In this document: positions 12,301-24,300 of the stretch, piece by piece
Numbering within the stretch: position 1 is the stretch's first letter
Layout of the letters: each line of letters begins with the position of its first letter
Notes under the pieces: generated by a model
The model's database searches: none
Told to the model about the DNA's origin: nothing
What the model saw: the letters and a program-made list of their open reading frames with translations, nothing else
Source of the DNA: Echinometra lucunter
Lineage: Eukaryota > Echinodermata > Echinoidea > Camarodonta > Echinometridae
Direction: 5' to 3'
DNA: 64,000 bases
Assembly: GCA_029962745.1 (NCBI GenBank)
Contig: CM057154.1
Location: 14,379,763-14,443,762, forward strand
Translations under genes and position numbers: made by a program

Positions 12301-15300
12301 TTTAAACTAGATGTAAATAGGTGAAAGTAATTCAGTTGAAAGATCACTTGTTTATAATAACCATTTATGGTGCTTCAACATTATGCTGCAATATTTGAGG
12401 AAGAAAATAAAAGTTTAAAAAAGATTAGACAATCAACCCAATTATCAGACATAATTGCTACTTTGGGGACAATCTTCATAAATGCCACAGACCCTGACAT
12501 AAAACCTTGGGAATTAGGTTTTGTACCAATTGGGTAAATGTTTGCTCCTGAAGCATGGTATGAAATAGTGAAAAGACAGCAATGCTGTAAGAACTACCAT
12601 ATACATTTGATTGTTCCAATTTCAAATGAGGTAAAATCGCTGAAGGTATAATAGCCCCACCCCAATGAGTGTGTGCTAAATTTCCCAAGCATTCCTCGAA
12701 AAATGAGGAAGTAGTTTGATCCACAATATTTCTCCAATATATTGCCAAAATATCTCGTTACCATGGCAACAGTTTCCGGCACATTCAAGATATATGTCTT
12801 GCACATCTTCATCCAAAAACCAATGTGTGTGCCAAATTTCATGAGCATTGCTGGAAAATTGAGGAAGTAGTTTGATCCACAAGATATGCAACGGACCGAC
12901 CACCCGTCCGTACTCTGATTCCTATATACTCCCTGCAAACTTCATCATTTGGCGGGGTACAAAGATAATGGTGAATGCACAAGCTTGCATAATTACCCCT
13001 CTAAGGATAAACACAAAATTATTGTCACATAATTTTGTTTTATCTTATTTAAAGCAGAATGCAACCTAGACATCAGTGTGCTTCCAGTGAATGAAGAAGA
13101 ACAAGAAGAGTAAACAGTGAAAATTTGAGCAAAATCGGACAATCTGTTCAAGAGTTATGAACTTTGAAAGTTTAAGTTAATCCTTTTTATAGGATCCTTA
13201 AATTGGCAACTTTGCCAGCATCTGTGATGTCATCATGCACAACTCTCCATTCATTTTGTACATAGATTTCAACATTTTCTATATTTTCAAGAGAAATAAT
13301 TCTTTTGATCTATTGTTTGAGAATGACATGGCTATATCAATTCTGCAAGCATATTGGGAAGAATTATGTTGATTCCTGAAATTTCATATAAATCAATTTT
13401 TTTTTTAAATTATGTACAAAATGAATTGAGAGTTGTCCACAACGACATCACAGATGCTGGCAAAGTTGCCAACCCAAGGATCCTCATAAAAGGGACTTAC
13501 TGAAACTTTTAAAATTCATAACTCTTGAACTGATTGTCTGATTTTGCTCAAACTTTCACTGTTTACTCTTCTTGGTCATCTCTATTCAATAAGAGCACAC
13601 TTATGCTTGGGTTGCATTCTCCTTTAAGTCTATTAAAAACAGTATTTGACTTACAGCATCATCATGGTAGAGAACAACATGTGGCTGACATTTAGGTGCC
13701 TCAAAGACAGTGGTTGGGGAAAGTGATCTTAGATGCCAGAGACTTAATGACGGCCCACCACCACAGATCTATGGGAGTAAAACATCAATGAGGATTATGG
13801 CCATTGCAAAACCACTTCATTACTGTCACCATAAACACTGCAACTATTATCATGACCTTCAAAATGACCAATGTCATAATTATCACCATCAAAATGCCTA
13901 CACCACCATCACTACCACTACCACTACCATTTGCCTCCTCCTCCTCCTTCTCCTCCTCCTCATCCTTACCATCATCAGTAGCAGCATAATCTCAATCTTC
14001 ATTACTGTTATGAACCTGAGGAGGAGCTGTGGCTCGGTGGTAGAGTAGTGGTCTCGTAACCTGGAGTACCTGGGTTCGAAACCAAGTTGATGCACTAATG
14101 CCCTTTGGTAAAGTATTAATCCTCATTACCAAGTCCTTTGGAGGGGACTTAAAGCTGTCGGTCCCCTGGTGGCTTACTGATACATATGCTTTCTTAGCAG
14201 TCAGGTAAAATAACCAACCAACCATTAACCTTTCTTCTCTAATAACCACCTTCACACTGACCCCAGTCATCTACAATTATTACTACCACCACCACCATTT
14301 CCATCTTTTCCAACATCCTCATTTCCATTAATAACCATCATCATCCTTGTTGATACAATAATGCTGTATCATTCTAGTAATTGTAACAAGTTTAACCTTC
14401 CATTTTCAGTTATTAACTATATGGCGGGCTAAAGCTGGGGTAATAATATCCAAGTCCTTTGGAAACGCATAGAGACATTATATCATAATGTGATATGCAC
14501 TATAAAAGAGCTGTATATTTATTATCATTATTATTCCCCTCAGACTTCTGCAACTGCCATGCAACCATTTCACATTAATTTGGGGACATTTTTATTTGAA
14601 GCACTAATCAGTCTGTATCATAATTGAATGTAATCAACTCACTAGCCAATCATCTGTTGGATCTACAGCTACACAACTGATCCATTTATCTCTTGGGTTC
14701 CTGATGCATTCCTGCAAAATATTTGTGGAAAATATATTCAAGTCCTCTTCATTTGAAGAAATTAAAACAAATACAAATACAGAATGCATGTAATGAAAGA
14801 GGGAAGGAGAGGCAGACAGACAGACAGACAAACAGAGACAGAGAGACAGACAGACAGAGACAGAAAAATCTCTTAACTTTAACATCTTTGCAAATGGGAG
14901 ATAATCAAATGCAAATAGGACATAATATAGTCCAGTTCACATCTAAGAAATATAATATCAAAACCACATTTTGCTAAGGGTGATATCATTGGTCAAATCC
15001 CCTCTAAAACAACTTTTTGAATTTCACTGATATAAATTCCATCATGCATCACATTTTAAAGGCATTGGCTAACTTTGTGAGTAGCTGATTTAAAAAATTC
15101 TCAAACTAAGATGAAACATGTGTATGTGTACTTGTATTTGTACTCAAAAACCCTGAAACCAACCATAATTTGGAATGAAAAAGTGTAAGTTAGACGCAAA
15201 CGGCGATTTTATTATCCTTCGTCTTGTGAGACAATCACTAAGAGGACCACTTTGCGTGAATTTGAAAATGCCGTTATGTGCCTCCCGCCGCGTGATACGC

Positions 15301-18300
15301 CAATACACACAGTACGGTGAGTCGTACGCGCATGCGCACTCCTTATGTCTATTCTGTGCAACCGATCCTCCTATATTTTTAAAACATTGGTTCACATTTT
15401 TGATATTTAAAAATACTTCCTGTGGATATTATACTTTGAAACTTTCAGACTGGTATTTTTACACTATAACCCTTATGTTTATCCCATTTTCAAGTAACAA
15501 AACAAGATTTTTGAAAATCATAACAATGTTAACCAATGCCTTTAACACGTTGCCTACTGGAACCCGGTGGCCCCCTGTATTACATCTATGGGAAAAGAGA
15601 ATTTATTTATCAGGTTACTCATATACTTTTGTCAAACAATAACAAGGACTCCAAGCAGAACCTGTACAGGGACAGGCAATCCTATCAACAACACTGTTGT
15701 AACTTTTCAATTCAAAGTCCAATTATTCAAGTTTAAATAAAAGCCAGAAAACAAAACCAGACAATAGATCAAAGATATGAAATGAGGCAAATTTTGAAGC
15801 ACTCTGAAACCACACAGGAGAGATGTTGCATGGAATAGCTGTAGATTGAATGGGATTGGATGAAGATCAACTCACCTCATGTTTGCTTGGTTCCAATATG
15901 GCTACAGGCTCTCCTGATGTTCTCGTATCTGATGAAAATGATTATGAAGGAATATTTCAAAATTAGCTTTGATCATAAGATGGTTTTGATAGCCATCGTC
16001 TCATAGAGGGCAAACTTTGCGAAAAGAAAATATGATAAGCCAGAACAGAGACAAGATGGCTCTGTCAAGAAAAGGTTTACCAACAGCTCCAAAGATTGTA
16101 GGTGCAAATCTAGCTAAGGCATAAACCCAGCCACGGCATATGATGGAAGTCTCCATTGTATGTTAAAGTGGAGTAGTGGTACATCTGCACCTTCGGTGGG
16201 CGGAGGCCTAAAAAAGATGGCAAAGGGTATGTCTACCACAATATGGCACTGGACATAAACACACCAATAGGCCTACAAAACAAGGTACATTTCTTGATGT
16301 CATGACTGATTTCGAGCAAAGAGGCCATGAAAATCTTCATCTCATGAAATCTGACCATTACGTCCTCCAAACAGATAAAGAAGGAATTCATTATTTTGAG
16401 CATCACAACACACAAACAAAATCAAGACGGGAAAATGAAGAAGGAAAGTTTGGTTGTCAGATGCACAATGGAAATTACTCTGTCCCTTGGATAGAACTTT
16501 AAAAGGAAGTCCTGTATCCAGCAGAGTCACCACCTATGCATCGTAACTCCATGAAAAACCGGCTTCAATATTCATGAAGAGTAGGGAGAAACCTTGGAGT
16601 AGTGGTACATCTGCACCTTCGGTGGGCGGAGGCCTAAAAAAGATGGCAAAGGGTATGTCTCGCACAAAACCACACTAGATATAAACACACCAATAGGCCT
16701 ACAAAACAAGGTACATTTCTTGAAGTCATGACTGATTTCGAGCAAAGAGGCCATGAAAATCTTCATCTCATGAAATCTGACCATTACGTCCTCCAAACAG
16801 ACAAAGAAGGAATTTGTTATTTTGAGCATCGCGACACATTAACAAAATCAAGATGGAAGAATGAAGATAGAAAGTTCGGTAGTCAGATGCACAAGGTACC
16901 TGGATCCGAAGAATGTCCAGTTTATTTATTGGTGAAGTATTTATCCCTGCTGAATCCAGGTTTAACCTACTTTTAGCAACCACAAAAATCCATGAGACCT
17001 GCTGAAGGACCCTGGTACGACAGAGCACTGCTAGGACTAAATAGCCTGGCAAATAAAATGAAAAAATTGCTGAGTCTGCAGTAAATTCATTACAACAACA
17101 ACCATAGCCTGCGGACAACAGTGGTGACAATTCTAGATAAAGCATAATTTGCTTTGTCTGCTATCAAAGAAGTTATTGAACATAGATCAGAAGCATCTCT
17201 GAAGAATTATGTCAAGACATGTGAGAAGAAGAAAAGAGAAATGAGTGCTCAAATCATATCATCACTGCATGAAGAAACGCACTCTTCCATTTCTCGTTTC
17301 AGATCAAGATGTAACTTGAAACTGGGACTTCTGTCGATCCCAGTAGATCTGCCATCATTGTGCCATAGTCGAGTGGTGTAAGGCGTTTGACTGGAGATGC
17401 GTAAGTCCCGGGTTCAATCCCCGGCACGGCACTTATGCCCTTGAGCAAGGCTTATCTACATTGCTGTTTTATCGTATATCAAATAATTTATGTGCTACAT
17501 GCATACTGATACTAAAGTGTGCATGTGTTGTTTATTTTATAAAAAAAAAAATCATAGGCCTACCAATGCCAGACTTTGGTGATACCTTAATAACCTTTCC
17601 CAAGAACAGTTAATCTTACAGGAATCTAATTTAAACATTCAAAATACATCTTTGTCATCATATACTGTGCAACATTTTCATTTCCATGGACCTGTTCTCC
17701 ACTATGATTATAGTTATTATTGTTATTACTATTATTATTACTTTCATTTTCATCATTATTGTTTTCATTCTTATTATTATTACTATTACTATTATTATCA
17801 TTATTATCATTATTATATTTATGATTGTGATAATGATAATTATGATGATTAATATTACTATTATTATTTTTTCATAATTATCATTACAAAAGTAATAACA
17901 GGAAAGTTTTTGCTCACCCCATATTCTAACTGTGCCATCTTCTGAACCTGATGCAACCTGAGCTGATGTGTTGAACAATGCTACTGCATGGATGTAATCT
18001 TTGTGATCTGTATATGAATACTGCACAAAGGTTTAAAAAGAAAGACAATAGTTCCAAATTAAAAATATGGATCAATTACAAGAGAGGGAAAATGATTCAA
18101 TCATTTAATCTGTTTGATCTGTATACGAATACTGCACAAACATCAAAAAGAAAGACAATACATGTAGTTCAAAATGGCAAATATGGATTACAGGAGAGGG
18201 AAAAAGTTTCATTCCATGCTTATTCAAACACATTCACATTGATGTTAAAAGCAATGCAACAACATTAAGAGTAATCAGCGTAATCTGTATAGAATGCTCT

Positions 18301-21300
18301 ACACAGATAATCAAAGGGTCTATATGAAGGAATTACTTTATTAAACTACATCACAGTCATTTAACCACTAGACACAAATAAATATAAAAAAAACAATCTG
18401 TAGATACAGGGAAATGGAAAAATATAGATTGTACAGACATACAGACATTCAAGCCAATGTTGGCAATCTGGCAATAAACAGATCTGAATTAGGCCAAACA
18501 AAATAATATGTTTGTGTGGGGTAACATGGTTTGAAAAAATTGGGACGGACGGAAGGAAAAAAATTTTATTTTATGAAAAAATTTTATTTGCATATACTAA
18601 AATTCTAACCTAATTTTACGCCTAAAAGGTGTAAAGGGTTCAACTCAGTAGTCATAAACCATTGCTATCACTTGTACCATATAACCTTCCTGTATTTTAC
18701 ATTTCCTCTTTCAGTTTTATGCACCAATTCACTCCACCTTCAATGTGACCTGCATAGAATTCAATGGTAGCACCAGCATGACTTAGAAAAGCACCCTCAT
18801 AGCTATAGCAGAAGTAGAAGTAGATGCTTGCATCCCCATAGGGTTCCCATCCATAGACGTACAAGCCTTTACTATGATTTCCATCGATCACTCAAAAAGT
18901 ACACACCTTCCCGCCGGCAACGCTAGTCTCATCCTATTTTTAGCCCTTGGCATCTGCATTTTAGTTGAAGGGTCCGCGCTCAAGAAAAGGATTTTATTCA
19001 TTGGGGGAAAAAAATGCCATCACGTATCTCTTCATTTTCTGTGTCTTGTCAATAGAATGAAATAATTCAAACATCTTATCACTCTACTCTGTTCTTCATA
19101 TAGTGCAATATATCATTATTGTCCATTCATTTTCCGAACCTATTGCATGTTTCACCCCCATATGATCATGGAATCTCCCATCCACGAAAAAGTCCAGACG
19201 GCAGAGTTTATTTCTCACAAAGGGATCAGACAAATACGTCAAAAGTATGATCATAAAAATGTAGAATTATAGAATGGATTGTTGTATTATTTGAATTTAT
19301 TTACATGAAAAATGAATAGGTATGTACATGCAATCATGTTTTGATTTATACATAATGCAAAATCAATGAAATCCGAAAGTTTCACCCCCCTGAAAGAAAT
19401 AGAACAACCCACACTGCGTATGCAAATTTTAGGACAATGCCATACGCTTATCACTTTCCCGCCCGATAACAGACATTGTGCAGTGCAGTGAATGTGTATC
19501 GTGATCTGAACGAAGCGTGAATGTGTAGTCTTGTCTTCTAAACCTTTCAAATGTATGTAAGCGTTTTTAGAGACATGTTATTTAGGCAAATATTGTAATA
19601 AGAAATTTGAGCAAGTGACACAGTTGTCTGAATTGGATTCGACATTCAAATGAATGAAAATACATCAAAACTGTAATAAAGAAGCTTATTAGAATAAATA
19701 GTAAGTGAATAATTACTAGAAATAAAGACTAGCGACCCCAGCTAGATCAAGCTCCCAGGCCCGGCCACGTGCACAGTGCACAGTACACAGGCCAGCTGCA
19801 TTGTGTTTACAGATTTTTGGTGGTGTTTATCGAAATGTTATCTCCTGTTTATAAACAAATTCGGTCTTGGCCAGCCAGAAAATAAATTGAGATGATAAGA
19901 AGAGAGGTTGAGAATGGGAAACAAGTATGGCACGCCATAAGGGAATCAAATTAAAATATATTTCACTTGAACAAATATATGTTTCTTTTTCACTAAACCA
20001 TTTCACTCCAGCAAATTTATATTTCACTTCTTTTAAAAAAGCATTCCACTTTTCACAAAAATTCGTTTCACAGTTTCCACAAAAATATTATTTCACTATT
20101 CACAAAAATATATTCCACTTTCTTCCAAAATACATTCCACTTTTTCACAGAAATATATTTTACTCTTCACAAAAATATATTTCACTTTTTTCCAAAATTC
20201 GTTCCACTTTTCACAGGAATACATTTCACTTTTAAGAAAAAAAATCATTCCTCTTTCTCTCATACCAAAACCTTTTCACTTTCTGCCAAAAATATGTTCC
20301 TCTTTTATCTCGGCCTAAAGCGATCTTATCGACCTGGGTGAGCTTAACGGCCTTGGCGAGCTTATCTCTGGCTTAGCTAGCTAGCTCATATACGCGCGTT
20401 CTATCGACGGTGTACCTAAAATCCATTCCTCTTCTCTAACCGAAACCATTTCACTTTCTCTCAATAATTTATTTCACTCTGCCAAAAAAAATACGTTCCT
20501 CTTTTTTCTCGGCCTAAAGGAGGCGCTATTGGCGAGTTTTGCTAGCTTGTTAGCTTGGCGCGGGCTATATCTTTAAAATTTGTCATTTGCTTGTTTAGCA
20601 TCGGTATTAATGTTTTGTTATTCTATTTGGTCTGCCGGATGGGGCTGAAGGGGGGGGGGGGGCGGCTTTGAGGCTTCTGCACTTGATTTTGAAGTTCATT
20701 AATACATCCAATTTATGCAGGGATATATGCAGGGTGAACAAGGGATGCTACCTCTACAGGCGAACTTTGGTTTTGCTTGTTTTGCCTCTTGGGGCTTGGT
20801 GGGGGTTTGGAGTCTTCTGCACATGATTTTGAAGTATGCAAATTTATCAAGGTTTATGCAGGGTGAATGATGGATGCGGCTTCTCCCGTTGGTCTGGCGA
20901 GGCTATATAGCTGAGGGAGGGGGGGTAAGTTTCTGCACATGATTTTGAATATTCTGCATTAATGTAGCGCCTAAGCTTTCTCTCTGAAATGTGTCTAAGC
21001 GCTTTACAGAAATATCATTACCCCGGTCATCGGATTCATGCAAGCTTGCCCGCACACAATGTATGCACTTTCTGCACTCCCAAGGAAGCATTAATTCCAG
21101 CCAGTCGCACTCACAATGCTAAACAAATCATCACCATGGAGAGTGGCAAATTTTGGTGCATCTCAGGAATGGAGGGGGGGGGGTGGGTACGTTGGACATA
21201 CATGTAGTATGAAGGTTAGGAATAGGGCCACATTAGCGTAAGGTCACTGGGTTTCGTTTACACGATTTCTTTTATTCTGTTTTTGTTACTTTCAGTTCAG

Positions 21301-24300
21301 TTTGTGGTAATGTCATGTTTATTTGTTCATTACTTTTTCTTTCTTTCTCTGGACCTCTAGGAAGAACAGAGCCATTTGAATAATGGCTCTGAATAGAGTT
21401 TCCTGCCATCAATACTAATTTTAATTAATTAAAATTTATAATAATTTGATATATTGATCTGCATGTATTTTTGTATTGCTTTTCATATGGAAAATAAAAC
21501 CAACCAACCAAAGGATACTAGTGCCTCAGCAGGGATTCGAACCCCCGACCTTGTTCAAAGTCAGGAGACTTATTCACTGGGTCACAGCACCTCTACTATG
21601 CAAATTTTGTTGGCTGGATTCTCATGAAGTAAAACTTTATGCAAGCTATAATGATAATAATAATGTACAGATTTTATATAGCGCGTATGTATGTCCCTAT
21701 GCGCTCTAAGAGAGAGAAAAGGGAAAGACATGATTAAAAGATAGGTCACTAAGGTTACTTTGTTAGGCTAAGATATGTTTTGAATGTTAAGTGCAGATTT
21801 AAACTTCTCTATCGTGTTGATGTTTCTTAGAGAGTTTGGGAGGTTATTCCATAAAACTGATGCAGCATGAGCAAATGAACGTTCGCCATATGTTTTTGTT
21901 TGAATAGGAGGTATGATAAACAAATTCTCTTTGCATGATCGAAGTTGTCTTGTTGGTTTGTATACAGTTGGAAGAAGGGGGTGGTTGTGTGCAACATGGA
22001 ATGCAAGTCGTAAGGGGAAATATAAGTAGACAACTTTCAGTAGTTATTCTAGCCTAATTTCTGCGTTTTATTTTCGTACAGGTTGTTATGTACATGCATT
22101 TCTCAGATATTCATTATGTTTTGTTATGCATCACAATCTGTATGATCTATGTCATATCTTCATTATAAATACATGTATGTGTAAAGAGTCCGAAGACAGT
22201 TTGTTTTATTTATTATTCTAAATCGGCTCGTGCAGGTCGTGGGTGTTCTCTCTCTCTCTCTCTCACAATCGTGCTATTCTTTTTTGTTCAGTGTTTATGT
22301 TTTATGTCCGTTTTTTGTTATTATGTTCTGTTATGTTTTTAGATTGGGAATGTTCCTGAAGGGTTGGATTTGAATCAGTTAATTTTAATTTTAAATTTAA
22401 ATTTTGAATTTAAATTCATTGCGATCCCTGAAGCTGCCAGTGTACTCCCCCACCCCAATTTAGAAAATATCACAGAACCGCGTCTGGGCCACTGCCACAA
22501 TAAAATAGACATTTGAACTGGAGTAGAACTGGAAGCAATCGACAAGTTCGAGTTGCAACACTCATGGTCGGGGGAACCGGGGCCGGGGGCCCGGCCCCCC
22601 AATATTTTGCAGGAAAAAAAAGGAAAAATGGGAAAGAAAAGAAAAGACAGAGAAAAAAAAGGAAAGATGTAAGAAAGGACAAAATGGAAGCGCTCGCTCG
22701 CATTGTTGGCCTTATTGTATATGCCATCTATTATAGGCCTACACATTTTAACAAAACAAAATAATTGGTTTGCATCTTGCGTCTCCATCTGATGTTAAAC
22801 CAATTCTATTCATGAATATAATCATAATTATGGTAGTGATATTATTGCATTTAATGAATCGGGCGGCAAGCTTTGCGAGGAATTACAATACCCTGCACAT
22901 TTTGGTAACAATAATATGCCGTGACACCCCCTCCCTGCCTCTTCCTCCAATTGGCTTGCATAGAGTTTTACTTTATGAGAATTCAAGCCCCCCCCCCCCA
23001 AAAAAAAAATGCATAGAAGAGATGCTGTGGTCCAGTGGATAAGTATCCTTACTTGAGCCACAATGTCCGGGGTGTCCTTCTGCAAGATATGAATTTACGT
23101 ACATTTGCCACTTTTCACCCATTAAGTGGTATACCCAGTAAGATGCGACGGCCATTGTGATTTGTTTAGCATTGTGAGTGCGACTGGCCGGAATTAATGC
23201 TGTGCAGAAAGTGCATACATTGTGTGCGGGCAAGCTTGCATGAATCCTATGACCGGGGTAATGATATTTCTGTAAAGCGCTTAGACACATTTCAGAGAGA
23301 AAGCTTAGGCGCTACATTAATGCAGAATATTCAAAATCATGTGCAGAAACTTACCCCCCTCCCTCAGCTATATAGCCTCGCCAGACCAACGGGAGAAGCA
23401 GCATCCATCATTCACCCTGCATAAACCTTGACAAATTTGCATACTTCAAAATCATGTGCAGAAGACTCCAAACCCCCACCAAGCCCCAAGAGGCAAAACA
23501 AGCAAAACCAAAGTTCGCCTGTAGAGGTAGCATCCCTTGTTCACCCTGCATATATCCCTGCATAAATTGGATGTATTAATGAACTTCAAATTCAAGTGCA
23601 GAAGCCTCAAAGCCGCCCCCCCCCCTTCAGCCCCATCAGACCAAATAGAATAACAAAACATTAATACCGATGCTAAACAAGCAAATGACAAAAGATATAG
23701 CCCGCGCCAAGCTAACAAGCTAGCAAAACTCGCCAATAGCGCCTCCTTTAGGCCGAGAAAAAAGAGGAACGTATTTTTTTGGCAGAGTGAAATAAATTAT
23801 TGAGAGAAAGTGAAATGGTTTCGGTGAGAGAAGAGGAATGGATTTTAGGTACACCGTCGATAGAACGCGCGTATATGAGCTAGCTAGCTAAGCCAGAGAT
23901 AAGCTCGCCAAGGCCGTTAAGCTCACCCAGGTCGATAAGATCGCTTTAGGCCGAGATAAAAGAGGAACATATTTTTGGCAGAAAGTGAAAAGGTTTTGGT
24001 ATGAGAGAAAGAGGAATGATTTTTTTTTTCTTAAAAGTGAAATGTATTCCTGTGAAAAGTGGAACGAATTTTGGAAAAAAGTGAAATATATTTTTGTGAA
24101 GAGTAAAATATATTTCTGTGAAAAAGTGGAATGTATTTTGGAAGAAAGTGGAATATATTTTTGTGAATAGTGAAATAATATTTTTGTGGAAACTGTGAAA
24201 CGAATTTTTGTGAAAAGTGGAATGCTTTTTTTAAAGAAGTGAAATATAAATTTGCTGGAGTGAAATGGTTTAGTGAAAAAGAAACATATATTTGTTCAAG

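Noticed and set aside
12594..12938. Overlapping 75-114 aa ORFs on the minus strand
   Set aside because: All lie in the dispersed repeat whose second copy (49575-49930) does not keep the frames open in the same way.
17360..17432. Candidate functional tRNA gene
   Set aside because: The T-arm and acceptor pair, but there is no well-formed anticodon stem-loop and the sequence continues into a SINE-like body.
21827..22033. 68-aa minus-strand ORF in the centre of the foldback element
   Set aside because: Belongs to a repeat tail without transposase motifs; no conserved domain seen.
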